Source: Candidatus Methylophosphatis haderslevensis | GTDB lineage: Bacteria; Pseudomonadota; Gammaproteobacteria; Burkholderiales; Rhodocyclaceae | Direction of reading: 5' to 3' | Assembly: GCA_016711925.1 (NCBI GenBank) | Contig: JADJSA010000019.1 | Span: forward strand, 1-33,784 | DNA length: 33,784 nt | Notes under the pieces: generated by a model | The model's input: the letters and a program-made list of their open reading frames with translations, nothing else | What the model was told of the DNA's origin: nothing | Databases searched by the model: none | Shown here: positions 9,306-17,749 of the stretch, one piece after another | Numbering within the stretch: the stretch's first letter is position 1 | Layout: each line of letters opens with the position of its first letter | Made by a program: the position numbers and the translations under genes

Positions 9306-11662
9306 CGCCGGTTGTCGCGCGCGGGTGCGGCGAGCAGCGCCGAAAACACCAGCGCCAGCACGGCGCCGGGGCCGACCGTAGTGCCGATCGCGCTCAGCAC
9401 CGGCACACTGGAAAAGCCGAGCAGGCCGAATCCGATCATGGTCGAGAAGTTGGCCAGCAGCAGGGATGCCAGCATGCGCGGCGGCGGCCCCGAGCGGTCT
9501 TCGCGGTTGCCGCGATCGAAGAACAGGGCGTAGTTCGATCCCACGGCGACGATCAGCAGTATGCCGACCAGATGCATGATGTTGAGCTTGACGCCCGCCA
9601 ATGCGAGCCCGGCAACCACCACCAGCACGGCGGCCGCCAGCGGCAGCGTGACCCGCAGCACGCGGGCGCCGGAGCGCAGGGTCAAACCGAGCAGCACGAG
9701 TATCGCGAGCAGGCCGGCGGCCGACTGCCAGATGGCTTCACGCAGGTAGCCGCCATAAAGCTTGTCGGACTCCACCTTGATGTCGACCAGTGTGGCGTCG
9801 GAGCCGGCGATTGCGTTGCGCACCACTTGGGCATCGATGACAAATGCCGCCGGCCCCGAATCGGGCGCGCGCAGCGGCATCAGCACGCTCCAGCCTTCGG
9901 CGTTTGGCACCAGCATCGAATCGAGCGCCAGCTCGAACGAACTGCCGGCGAGGTCTGCGCGCTTGAGCGGCGGTCGGCTGCGCGCTGCCTCGACATCGGC
10001 GAGAAACGGCGCGAGCTTGTCGGCGTGCAGGGGCAGCCCTGCGGTCGCGCGGGCCAGCCGCAGCGCCAGATCCTGCGGCGCCGGCAGGCTCGCCCGGCGC
10101 GCAAGCTGGGTCGCCTCGCTCGGCAGGTAGCGCGATGGCGTCTCGAACCCGGCGAGCACGCCGCGTTCGACCAGCGGCTGCAGGCGGGCGCTAACCTGTT
10201 CAGCGCTTTGCAGCGCGGCCTCTTCGGTGGCCGCCATGACCACGACCATGGTGCGCGTGTCCGGCGCGCCCAGATCGGCGCGCATCTGCCCGTCGAGATC
10301 CTGCGCGGCCTGCGACACCGGGCTCAGCGCGCCGAGTTCCCGGTTCCACAGGCTGTCATGCCTTGTCACGAGCACCACGACTGCAAGCGCTACCAGCAGC
10401 GGGATCACCGGCCGCAGCGGTCTCGCCCGCGCGACCAGCCGCGCCAGGCGCTGCCCGAGCGGCGTCAGATCGCGGATGCGAAAGCTGGCCGGCAACAGTG
10501 CCGGCAAGACGAAGCGGGTTATTGCCGCCGCCGCAAGCAGTCCGGCGATCGAATACAGGCCAAGCTGCGCCAGGCCGGGAAAACCCGAAAACAGCAGGGC
10601 CGCAAATCCGAACACGGAAGTCAGCACGCCCAGGCGTATGGTCGGCCAGAATTCCTCCAGCCAGGCCGCGTCGCGGCCCTTTTCCGACTGCACGAACAGG
10701 TAGATCGAGTAGTCGACCGCCTCGCCGATCAGCGTAGTGCCGAAGCCCAGGGTGACGCCGTGCACGACGCCATGCCCGAGGCTCACCGCCGCCACCGCCA
10801 CCAGCGCGCCGCTGGCGACCGGCAGCAGGCCCAGCAGCAACCCGGCGAGCGAGCGGTACACGGCAAGCAGCACGGCGGCAATCAGGAAGGTGCTTAGCGC
10901 CGCCAGACGTTTTGCCTCGCGTTCGATGGTGGCACGGGCGTCGACGGCGAATACGCCCGGGCCGCTCAGCAGCAGCCGGCCCGACTGCGCCCCGGCGATC
11001 CCGCCAACGGTCTCGGCATAGGCGCTGCGCACCGTGGCAAGAGCGCGCGCCTGGGCGTCGGTATCGGCGCCGGTCGCCCGCGTATGTGCCAGCAGCAGCG
11101 CCCGCTGGTGGTGGCGCGAGACCCAGACGCCGTTCTCGGTGGCGGTGCGCGAGGCCCCGCCCATTTCGCCCATCAGCAACTGGGCGAGTTCGCCGGTCGG
11201 ATCGCGCGGTACCAGCGCCTTGGCCAGCAGGCCGGCTGACGAAGTCAGCAGATCGAGGGTCTCGACAATGGCGGCGCGCAGTCCGCTTTCGCTGAAACGA
11301 TCCGCGTTGACGGCGGGGCTCAACAGGTAACGATAGTCGAGCAGGATTTCGCGTTCGCGTGCCAGCCCCACCGTCTCGCCGTTGGCGATCAAGGCGAACT
11401 GCTGATCCTGCCGCAACCTGGCGGCCAATGCGCGCGAAATGCGCGCCCGCGTTGCCGCGTCGGGGTGTTCGACGCCGATCAGGATCAGCCGCGACACCGT
11501 GCCGTCGCGCAACTGGTCGACCAGCACTTGCTGCTCGCGCGTCGGCGTCTTCGGCAGGAATGCGGAGAGATCAGCGGTGAACTGTGTGCGCGCGACGATC
11601 AGCGCGCAGCCGGCCATTGCGGCGAGCCAGATCGCAATGGCAATGCGCTGCGCGGAGGTCAC
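9302..11662 (-). CDS. MMPL/RND-family exporter of the aryl polyene cluster
   Basis: This 786-residue membrane protein has the two-repeat RND layout. One hydrophobic segment at the N-terminus (IAIAIWLAAMAGCALIV) is followed by a large periplasmic part. A five-helix block then includes LAALSTFLIAAVLLAVYRSLAG and GFGTTLIGEAVDYSIYLFV. The pattern repeats, with the final block holding VGILLIVAVGSNYALFFDR and PPPRMLASLLLANFSTMIGF. It starts with GTG at 11662 overlapping the stop of the LolA-like gene (GTGA) and ends with an ATGA overlap. Members in aryl polyene and xanthomonadin clusters are thought to move the lipid-linked pigment across the envelope. Acidic residues inside the helices (GEAVDYS) suit proton-driven transport. 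Direction and cargo are inferred from context. Confidence 0.92.
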   Translation of the reverse strand: MTSAQRIAIAIWLAAMAGCALIVARTQFTADLSAFLPKTPTREQQVLVDQLRDGTVSRLILIGVEHPDAATRARISRALAARLRQDQQFALIANGETVGLAREREILLDYRYLLSPAVNADRFSESGLRAAIVETLDLLTSSAGLLAKALVPRDPTGELAQLLMGEMGGASRTATENGVWVSRHHQRALLLAHTRATGADTDAQARALATVRSAYAETVGGIAGAQSGRLLLSGPGVFAVDARATIEREAKRLAALSTFLIAAVLLAVYRSLAGLLLGLLPVASGALVAVAAVSLGHGVVHGVTLGFGTTLIGEAVDYSIYLFVQSEKGRDAAWLEEFWPTIRLGVLTSVFGFAALLFSGFPGLAQLGLYSIAGLLAAAAITRFVLPALLPASFRIRDLTPLGQRLARLVARARPLRPVIPLLVALAVVVLVTRHDSLWNRELGALSPVSQAAQDLDGQMRADLGAPDTRTMVVVMAATEEAALQSAEQVSARLQPLVERGVLAGFETPSRYLPSEATQLARRASLPAPQDLALRLARATAGLPLHADKLAPFLADVEAARSRPPLKRADLAGSSFELALDSMLVPNAEGWSVLMPLRAPDSGPAAFVIDAQVVRNAIAGSDATLVDIKVESDKLYGGYLREAIWQSAAGLLAILVLLGLTLRSGARVLRVTLPLAAAVLVVVAGLALAGVKLNIMHLVGILLIVAVGSNYALFFDRGNREDRSGPPPRMLASLLLANFSTMIGFGLLGFSSVPVLSAIGTTVGPGAVLALVFSALLAAPARDNRR

Positions 11663-12285
11663 GTTGCCGGTGCCTTGTCCGCCCGTCCCGTCTTCTGGAT
11701 GTTCATCAGAGAGCGGTCGCCGTCGGCCTGCTGAACCTCGATCGACGTCACATCGCCGCGGCTGCCACCGATGCGGATCGTCTGCACGAGCTGCGCCATG
11801 CGCGGCTCGCTCGGCGTGAGTGTGAGCATCCACTGCGCCGCATCGCCTTCCAGCGATAGTCCGTAAGTCCGCTGCAACGATTTGAAATCGCCGGAAAGCG
11901 TGGCGCGAATGCTTTCGACGAACGCGCCGACCTCCGGGTAATCGGCAAGCGGCAGGCTGCGCTTGCGCCCGCCGCGCTCCAGCGTAAGCATGCCGCCGTC
12001 GAGCAGCATCGATTCGGGCTTGGGCTTGAGGGTGCGCTTCTCCAGCCGGTCCGGTGCAACATACGACAGTTCGCCGGAAGACTCGACCGGCTGATCGAGC
12101 AGGGCAATGAACTTGCGCTCGACGAACCTCGCGTCGCTCGACTTGTTGCGCGACAGGATGTCCATCAGCCGTGCGATATCCCAATCGCCCGCCGCGCCGG
12201 CCGGCATTGCGACGGCCAGCAGCAGTGCAAGGGTCGCCGCGCGTACAAGCGGCCGGTCAGCGAGTCTTGTGCGCTTCGGGAACAT
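11659..12285 (-). CDS. LolA-like outer-membrane lipid/lipoprotein carrier protein
   Basis: The 208-residue protein starts MFPKRTRLADRPLVRAATLA and has a cleavable signal peptide ending near MPAGAAGDW (about residue 32). The mature part matches the LolA-related family in aryl polyene clusters: ARFVERKFIALLDQPVESSG, GELSYVAPDRLEKRT, SMLLDGGMLTLE, then MLTLTPSEPRMAQLV. It would be a soluble periplasmic carrier that hands the hydrophobic pigment-lipid from the MMPL exporter to the outer membrane. The start overlaps the acyltransferase stop by 29 bases, and the stop forms a GTGA overlap with the exporter. The assignment as LolA fold is strong; the cargo is inferred from the cluster. Confidence 0.85.
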   Translation of the reverse strand: MFPKRTRLADRPLVRAATLALLLAVAMPAGAAGDWDIARLMDILSRNKSSDARFVERKFIALLDQPVESSGELSYVAPDRLEKRTLKPKPESMLLDGGMLTLERGGRKRSLPLADYPEVGAFVESIRATLSGDFKSLQRTYGLSLEGDAAQWMLTLTPSEPRMAQLVQTIRIGGSRGDVTSIEVQQADGDRSLMNIQKTGRADKAPAT

Positions 12286-13258
12286 CGCGGGTACGCCAGA
12301 AATCATGGAAATTGAACCAGTTGTAAGGTGCTTGACGGCAATGGTGTTCGAGCCGCGCCGCGTAGCGTTCGAGCGCTTCGAGTAGTCGCGCGTCGCGTTC
12401 GTTCGGCGCGACGGCCGAAAAATCGGCGAGGCGCTCGAAGTGGATCTGGTAGCGCTTGCCACCCAGGTAGAGGCCCGCCATGAATATGACCGGCCGTTTC
12501 AGCATGGCCGCCATCCGCATTGGCCCGGTCGGCACGTCTGCCGGTTCGCCGAAAAAACTGACCGCCTGCATCGGCTCCCCACCCAGCGTGCGATCGCCGA
12601 GCACCCCGACGACCGCGCCTTCGGCAAGTCGGTCGCGCACTGCAAGCATCGAGTCCACCCGACCCAGCGGAATGATATCAGGCTGTGCTTTCGGGTTGAT
12701 GGCCGCCAGGGTGCGGTTGATCTTCTGCGCGTTCTCCTCGAACATGACCATGACGACGCGCAGTCCGCCGTGGCGACGGCCGATCGCACGCAATACCTCG
12801 AAGCTGCCCATGTGGGCGCCGAGCAACAGCACGCCCTTGCCCCGCGCCAGCGCTTCGGTCATGACATCGTCGCCGACCACCGAAACATCGAACAGATCGT
12901 ACCGGTCATTGACCAGATACACCCGATCGTGAATTGTCGACGCGAAACTGAGAAAATGCCGGTAACAATCGAGCCATGTCGGCGGCCGCGCCAGCGCCCG
13001 CCTCAGGTAGGCCCGCGAAACCCGGCGCGCGGCGGGCGAGAACACCAGGAAATAGGCCGCGATCAGCCGCAGCACCAGGCGGCCGAAACCGCGCCCCAGG
13101 CGCAGCGAGATCCATGTCATGACGCGCAGCCAGAACATGTTGCTGCGCTCGGGGCGGCGCAACCAGTCGGCGCGCGCGTCCGCACCCGGGTCGGCGCCAG
13201 ATTCGACGCCCGGTCGGACGGCCGGGTGGAGCGCGCGCCCGTCGATCGGCACGTTCAT
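12257..13258 (-). CDS. LpxL/HtrB-family lysophospholipid acyltransferase of the aryl polyene cluster
   Basis: The 333-residue protein carries the lauroyl-acyltransferase fold. The catalytic H(X4)E motif is in GAHMGSFEVLRA (His149, Glu154), followed by EGAVVGVLGDRTLGGE and PTGPMRMAAMLKRPVIF. RPERSNMFWLRVMTWISLRLG (about 36-56) gives a membrane-associated N-terminus. The C-terminal APYNWFNFHDFW is typical of the family. It probably attaches the ACP-bound polyene to a lipid or glycan acceptor on the inner membrane. In several described clusters this domain is fused to a glycosyltransferase; here it stands alone. The ATG at 13258 overlaps the upstream dehydratase stop (ATGA). Confidence 0.9.
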   Translation of the reverse strand: MNVPIDGRALHPAVRPGVESGADPGADARADWLRRPERSNMFWLRVMTWISLRLGRGFGRLVLRLIAAYFLVFSPAARRVSRAYLRRALARPPTWLDCYRHFLSFASTIHDRVYLVNDRYDLFDVSVVGDDVMTEALARGKGVLLLGAHMGSFEVLRAIGRRHGGLRVVMVMFEENAQKINRTLAAINPKAQPDIIPLGRVDSMLAVRDRLAEGAVVGVLGDRTLGGEPMQAVSFFGEPADVPTGPMRMAAMLKRPVIFMAGLYLGGKRYQIHFERLADFSAVAPNERDARLLEALERYAARLEHHCRQAPYNWFNFHDFWRTRDVPEAHKTR

Positions 13259-13569
13259 GCGACCCGCTCCGCGCCCGGGTTTCCCGGCACCACCACAGCG
13301 CTGGCGACGCGCCGGTCGGCGACCCACATTTCCAGCCGCAGCGGCTTGCCGGGCACCGACTCGCAGCGCAGGGAAACCGAGTCGCCGGGGCCGACCGGGC
13401 TGAGAAACTTCGCGCTGGCAATCTCGCAGCCACCGGTGGCGATGCCCGCCCGGTCGAGTGCCTGTAGTGCCTCGGCCAACAGGAGCGCGCCGGGCACGAT
13501 CGGATGGCCGGGAAAGTGCCCGGCAAACACCGGATGGTCGGGCGCAAACGTGATCGCGATCTCGTTCAT
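13255..13569 (-). CDS. Small hotdog-fold hydroxyacyl-ACP dehydratase (ApeI-like)
   Basis: The 104-residue protein holds the FabA/FabZ-type active-site segment FAGHFPGHPIVPGALLLAEAL near residues 15-35, including the catalytic His of HFPGHP. KFLSPVGPGDSVSLRCE follows as the second conserved block. The size matches the short dehydratase of aryl polyene clusters, which works beside a second dehydratase (here at 4461-4935). Start and stop both form ATGA overlaps, with the AMP-ligase upstream and the acyltransferase downstream, so the three genes are translationally coupled. It should act on ACP-bound 3-hydroxy intermediates. Confidence 0.9.
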   Translation of the reverse strand: MNEIAITFAPDHPVFAGHFPGHPIVPGALLLAEALQALDRAGIATGGCEIASAKFLSPVGPGDSVSLRCESVPGKPLRLEMWVADRRVASAVVVPGNPGAERVA

Positions 13570-14918
13570 CGCTGCGGCCCGGCGTGCTTTGCGAGGTGTG
13601 TCGCCGCAAGCGCGGCCAGCGCCGCGTGAGGCAGTTTGCCGGTTGATGAGCGCGGCAGCGCATCGACGAACACCAGCGGGCGCGGCAGGAACACGCTGTC
13701 GACCCGGCGCCGCAGTTGCGCGAGCAATGCGCCACGATTCAGGTTCGGCGCGACGACAAAGGCGGCGAGCCGCGTCACGCCGTCATCCGCGGTCTCGGCC
13801 GGCAGGTAGAAGACGCCATCCTCCACGCCCTCGATCGAGTTCAACTGATGTCCGAGGTAGGCGAGCGAAGTACGCTTGCCTGCGAGGTTCACCACGTCGG
13901 CCGAACGGCCATGCAACACGAACCTGCCGTCGGCAACAGTTTCGATGATGTCGGCCAGCGGCATCGCCTGTTCGACGTGGCCGCCGGACGCCCAGGTCCG
14001 GCCGTCGCGCGTATCGATGCGCACTTCGGGCAGCGGCTCCCATTCGCCGGTTTGCGTGGCGCGCCGCGTGGCGAGCTGTCCGGTTTCGGTGCAGCCGTAA
14101 ATCTCGAGCAGCGGGGCGCCGCTGCGCTGCTCGGCCTCGCGCGCCAGTTGCGGTGACAGCGGCGCGGTCGCGCAGACGATCAGATCGAGCGTTGGCAGCG
14201 CCTCGACGTCGCCCAGCAATGTGCGCAAATGGAACGGCGTGGTCACCAGCACGCGCGGCGCGTCGATACGCGCCAGGGTGGTGCAGATGTCGGCCGGGTA
14301 GAACGGCCGGCCGGCATCGAACGACGCCCCGCTTTGCATTGCCACCAGCAGCGAGGACTCGAAGCCGTACATGTGCTGCGGCGGCACGGTCGCCACCAGC
14401 ACCCGCTCCGGGTGAGCCTGCAGGCCGAGGCGCGCGGCCTCGCCCACCACATTGCGTACCAGCGGCCCCCAGCGCTTGAGGTGGGGTTCCGGCCGCCCGG
14501 TCGATCCGGAGGTGAACACGATCGCGCAAACCTGCTGCGGGTCGATCCGCGGTACAGCCAACACGTCCGCGCCGATCGCCTCGCCGGGCGGGAACGCGAG
14601 CTGCGGCAGGTCTATGTCATCGGCTGGATGGTCGGTCAGGCAATAGGCATCGGGCGCGAACCCGAGCAACTCCGTGACCGTTCCGGCGGTATGGTTGGGC
14701 GGCATCAGCGTAACCTGCCGCCGCAGCAGTGCCGCGCCCAGCCCGACCGCGAAGCGGTAGCGATCGCTGCAGACATTGAGCACATGGCCGCGTTCGGGCA
14801 TCGCCGCGGCGAGCCGCTGCACTTCGGCCAGATAGTGCGCCGCCGCGATCGGTGCGCCGTCGCGCCAGGCGAATACCGACTCGGGCGAACGGTGCGCGAT
14901 CAGCGGCAACGGGACCAT
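13566..14918 (-). CDS. AMP-dependent acyl/aryl-acid ligase of the aryl polyene cluster (ApeH-like)
   Basis: This 450-residue ANL-superfamily enzyme would adenylate an aromatic acid starter and load it on the ACP. The ATP loop is FTSGSTGRPEPHLKRW (TSGSTG at 136-141). PPQHMYGFESSLLVAMQSG is a substrate-side segment, LEIYGCTETGQLATR the A5 motif, and GRSADVVNLAGKRTSLAYLG the hinge region. The C-terminal catalytic Lys is in SSTGKLPHAAL near 428. The start MVPLPLIAHRSPESVFAW at 14918 is chosen from family-like sequence, leaving 26 bases to the upstream stop. The stop overlaps the next ATG. The short length is usual for ligases of this cluster type. The exact starter acid, probably a 4-hydroxybenzoate-like acid, is inferred. 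Confidence 0.9.
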   Translation of the reverse strand: MVPLPLIAHRSPESVFAWRDGAPIAAAHYLAEVQRLAAAMPERGHVLNVCSDRYRFAVGLGAALLRRQVTLMPPNHTAGTVTELLGFAPDAYCLTDHPADDIDLPQLAFPPGEAIGADVLAVPRIDPQQVCAIVFTSGSTGRPEPHLKRWGPLVRNVVGEAARLGLQAHPERVLVATVPPQHMYGFESSLLVAMQSGASFDAGRPFYPADICTTLARIDAPRVLVTTPFHLRTLLGDVEALPTLDLIVCATAPLSPQLAREAEQRSGAPLLEIYGCTETGQLATRRATQTGEWEPLPEVRIDTRDGRTWASGGHVEQAMPLADIIETVADGRFVLHGRSADVVNLAGKRTSLAYLGHQLNSIEGVEDGVFYLPAETADDGVTRLAAFVVAPNLNRGALLAQLRRRVDSVFLPRPLVFVDALPRSSTGKLPHAALAALAATHLAKHAGPQR

Positions 14919-14944
14919 CGGCAGCAAATCGGCGGCCGGACGCG

Positions 14945-15610
14945 CTAGGGCGTCTCGGCAGAGGTCGCGTCGGCTGACGACGATGCCCAGATGGCGCGCA
15001 CCGACCGCAGCACGCCGATATGCTCGAAATCGGGCAGCACGCGAACCCTGACCAGATACTCGGCGCCAAACATGGCCGCAACCAGGATCGGCGTCAGCAG
15101 ATTGGCGAACAGCGACCACAGCGAAAGCGGCGCCAGGAAGAACGATATGGCCGAGAGCACGCACATGACGACAAAGAACACGGTCCACGCCCCGGTGATC
15201 TGGCGCGTGTAGCGCGCCACGTCGTCGTCGAGCGGGCCATGAACGGCGCGGGCGAAGCGCGAACACATGGGTTCACGGTCGCGCCCCATGGTCCGGCCGA
15301 AGGCGATCGCAAGCAGAAAGAACGAACCGGCATGCTGTGCGAAATACACCCAGGTAAAATTCTCCATCAACGCGCCGCGCTCGAAATACAGGACACCCAG
15401 TAACGCAAGACAGACCACGATCGCCACAGCGCGCCGTGTCGACTGCCAGGCCAGCGCGACGGCGACCGCCATCCAGGGCGCGACCGCGAGGATGGCGCCG
15501 TACTCGGTCAGCGCGGGGTCGGCGGTGAACCAATAGGCAGCCAGCGGGTAGGCGGCGCCCAGTGCCAGCAGTGCGGCGACACGCAACCACCGGGTCGCGC
15601 CTGTTCTCAT
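14945..15610 (-). CDS. Polytopic membrane protein of the aryl polyene cluster (COG4648-like)
   Basis: This 221-residue integral membrane protein starts MRTGATRWLRVAALLALGAA. About six hydrophobic segments are visible, including AILAVAPWMAVAVALAW, AVAIVVCLALLGVLYF, GAWTVFFVVMCVLSAISFFLAPLSLWSLFANLLTP, and ILVAAMFGAEYLV. A cytoplasmic stretch with FARAVHGPLDDDVARYTRQITG, followed by DFEHIGVLRSVRAIW at the end, matches the uncharacterised membrane protein that usually sits between the ACP and the AMP-ligase. Its biochemical role is not established. The start lies 4 bases past the ACP stop, so it is part of the same transcript. Confidence 0.82.
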   Translation of the reverse strand: MRTGATRWLRVAALLALGAAYPLAAYWFTADPALTEYGAILAVAPWMAVAVALAWQSTRRAVAIVVCLALLGVLYFERGALMENFTWVYFAQHAGSFFLLAIAFGRTMGRDREPMCSRFARAVHGPLDDDVARYTRQITGAWTVFFVVMCVLSAISFFLAPLSLWSLFANLLTPILVAAMFGAEYLVRVRVLPDFEHIGVLRSVRAIWASSSADATSAETP

Positions 15611-15614
15611 CGGC

Positions 15615-15896
15615 TCAGGCGCTGCGATTGGCCGATACGAATTCGGCAAGACTGCGCAGCGAACGGAAGATCGCCACGTTGTTCTCGTTGTCGGCGCGCA
15701 ACTGCACGCCGAAATGCTTGGAAACCGCCAGCGCGACCTCGAGGATATCGATCGAATCGAGACCGAGCCCTTCTCCGTAAAGGGCATCGTCCGGCCCGAT
15801 TTCCTCGGGTTTCAAATCCAGGTTCAGGGCGGACACGATCAGCCGCGCAAGCTCCGGCAGCAGCGCGTCAGATGCAGATTCATTTGGGTCGGGCAT
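15615..15896 (-). CDS. Acyl carrier protein of the aryl polyene cluster
   Basis: This 93-residue acidic ACP has the phosphopantetheine attachment motif GLGLDSIDILEVALAV with Ser48. It carries the aryl starter and the growing polyene chain as a thioester. It is the first gene of the minus-strand operon. A sigma70-like promoter is visible about 67 bases upstream, but no strong ribosome-binding site precedes the ATG at 15896. Only one ACP is present, where many aryl polyene clusters have two adjacent ones. Another ACP elsewhere in the genome is possible. Confidence 0.93.
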   Translation of the reverse strand: MPDPNESASDALLPELARLIVSALNLDLKPEEIGPDDALYGEGLGLDSIDILEVALAVSKHFGVQLRADNENNVAIFRSLRSLAEFVSANRSA

Positions 15897-15962
15897 GGGT
15901 CAGAACCGATAGGAGTGACGACTGCGGAAATCCTCAGCCGGAGAGCATTGAAGCAAAAGATG

Positions 15963-15991
15963 ATTTTACCTTGTCAACCCGGGAGCATCAA
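15963..15991 (-). promoter_or_regulatory. Sigma70-like promoter of the aryl polyene operon
   Basis: On the minus strand TTGATG (15986-15991) is followed by a 17-base spacer and TAAAAT (15963-15968). This is a good -35/-10 pair at the right distance in a locally AT-richer stretch. It points toward the ACP start at 15896. It lies in the 209-base non-coding gap between the ACP gene and the end of the FAD oxidoreductase gene, which holds no other feature I can see. Confidence 0.5.
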
Positions 15992-16105
15992 CTTTGCGTC
16001 GCAGCGCCCGGGCCGCGTGCGCCCGCGCGGCACCTGCGCTGATGACAGATGCAGACGGCATGGATTCAACGCAGCGACGGCGTGATCGGCTGACCCGCAC
16101 ACTTG

Positions 16106-17749
16106 TCACACCGAACAGATGCGGCGCGCGCAGCGGTCGCCCCACCACGTCGACTCCTCGAACACCGAATAGCCCGACAGGTCGCCGTGCGCGAACAGGA
16201 TGCGGCCATCGGTCTCGCGCAACGCCAACAGACCGCGGTTGGACAGGTAGCCGGGCGTGGGCACCGCCATGGCGTGGCCGCGCAGCGTGATTTCGGCGCG
16301 CTCGCAGCAGGCGGCCAGCTTCCAGCCGTAGGCGGCACGCAGGTCAATGCTCGCGCGTTCGAGCAATTCGGCGGGCGGGGCGCGCATCAGCCACTCGCGT
16401 GCCTGGCGTGGCGACATCTCCGACAGCGCATGGTAGGCGGTAAACACCGTGCGCTGCGGCGGACCGACACGGATGTCCTGGTGGGTCGAGACCACGTAGC
16501 CCAGACTCGTGCTGCCGAGCACGATGTTGTCCCACGCCAGCGCCGCACCCGGCCGTTCTTTCGGGAAGCCCGAGAGAACGAAGTTGCCGATCAGCCAGGG
16601 CGCCTGCGCCGGCAGATGCTCCCGGGCGTCGAAACCCAACTCGTGCAGGTTGCCGACCACATGGGCGGCAACCTGCAGCGGCATGGCGCAGATTGCCCTG
16701 CGTGCCTTGACCGCGTAGGTTTCCAGCCCGCCGCCGGCGAGGCTGGCGCATAGGGCCTGCACGCCGCCCGGAATCTCCCGCAGCGAGATTGCCGCGCCGT
16801 CGAGCAGCCGCATTGTCGAACGTGCGTCGGTCGCATTGAGCGACAAACCGGCCGACTGCGCGAGGTGTCGCGCCAGCGCGCCCAGACCCTCGGGCCAGGT
16901 GAGCACCGCGCCGCGCTCGGCATTGGTGGCCTCGCCGGCACGGCTGGCGAAATAGTGCAGACCGGCGTAGGCGGAGACTTCGCTGCAGGCGCGGCCGTAG
17001 TCGTCGCGGCAGGCGTAATCGAGGTACCAGCGCAACGCCGTGCTGCGGTAGCCCTCGCGGTCCAGCCAGGCGGCGAAGTTCATGCTGTCGAGCGCACGCC
17101 ATTGCGAGTCCGCCGAGGACTCGACGATCGGCATAGCGAACGCACGCCTGCCGTCGCTGCCGCGGGCCCGTGCGAGCTGGTCGACCTGCGCGAAAAAGCG
17201 CTGATGTTCGCTGCGCGCCTCTGCCGGCAGGGCGTCTGCCGGCAGTACCCCGTCGTGCCACAGGCCGTCGATCAGCACCCGCGATTCGGGTGCGTGCACA
17301 ACGCAGCGCTCGTCGTAGTACGGCCGCTCGGATTGCGCGCCGTCGAGAATCAGGCCGAATTCCTGCAACATTTCGCGCACATGCGCCGATTCGCGCGACG
17401 GCAATGGCAGGTAGTGCGCACCGGTCGGGTAGCGCACCTCGCCGGCAATGCCGGATGACAGGTTGCCGTTTGGCTCGGGCCCCGCGACGACGATGAACCG
17501 CGTATGGCCGAGTTTCGCCAGGCGCCAGGCGGCGGCAAGCCCGGCGGCACCGGAGCCGAGGATCACCACGTCGGTTTCGTAGTGCGCGCGCGGCGCCGGG
17601 GCGGCGCCCGGATTGCGCAGCAGGTGGCCGAGTTCGCGACCCGGCGCGCGTACCGCCGCGGGGATCTCCAGCCAGCGCCAGAACCCCGCACCACTCGCGG
17701 CGGCAGCGCCGGCAGCGCCCGCCGCGAGCAGAAAGCTGCGCCGATCCAT
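16106..17749 (-). CDS. Tat-exported FAD-dependent oxidoreductase (amine-oxidase-like) linked to aminopropyltransferase
   Basis: The 547-residue protein begins MDRRSFLLAAGAAGAAAASG, a twin-arginine signal (RRSFL) with an Ala-rich hydrophobic core. The FAD-binding GSGAAG motif is at 65-70 in DVVILGSGAAGLAAAWRL. PIVESSADSQWRALDSMNFAAWL and WYLDYACRDDYG are internal blocks. A C-terminal GDRCARRICSV ends the protein after LFAHGDLSGYSVFEES. It is translationally coupled to the upstream aminopropyltransferase (TGATG, one shared base). A role in oxidising a polyamine or its product in the periplasm is a reasonable inference. The family is usually annotated only as FAD-dependent oxidoreductase or NAD(P)-binding protein. 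The 3' end faces the aryl polyene operon promoter in the same direction. Confidence 0.85.
   Translation of the reverse strand: MDRRSFLLAAGAAGAAAASGAGFWRWLEIPAAVRAPGRELGHLLRNPGAAPAPRAHYETDVVILGSGAAGLAAAWRLAKLGHTRFIVVAGPEPNGNLSSGIAGEVRYPTGAHYLPLPSRESAHVREMLQEFGLILDGAQSERPYYDERCVVHAPESRVLIDGLWHDGVLPADALPAEARSEHQRFFAQVDQLARARGSDGRRAFAMPIVESSADSQWRALDSMNFAAWLDREGYRSTALRWYLDYACRDDYGRACSEVSAYAGLHYFASRAGEATNAERGAVLTWPEGLGALARHLAQSAGLSLNATDARSTMRLLDGAAISLREIPGGVQALCASLAGGGLETYAVKARRAICAMPLQVAAHVVGNLHELGFDAREHLPAQAPWLIGNFVLSGFPKERPGAALAWDNIVLGSTSLGYVVSTHQDIRVGPPQRTVFTAYHALSEMSPRQAREWLMRAPPAELLERASIDLRAAYGWKLAACCERAEITLRGHAMAVPTPGYLSNRGLLALRETDGRILFAHGDLSGYSVFEESTWWGDRCARRICSV

Noticed and set aside
9266..10897. 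Long open frame on the plus strand opposite the MMPL exporter
   Set aside because: It is the antisense shadow of a high-GC gene: rich in Arg, Gln, His and Gly, with no membrane or domain pattern, while the minus strand encodes a clear exporter.
12440..13948. Long plus-strand open frame across acyltransferase, dehydratase and ligase
   Set aside because: It crosses three coupled minus-strand genes with intact motifs and has antisense composition.
15972..15977. Perfect TTGACA on the minus strand as an alternative -35 element for the ACP operon
   Set aside because: No acceptable -10 lies 16-18 bases downstream; the overlapping TTGATG/TAAAAT pair with a 17-base spacer fits better.
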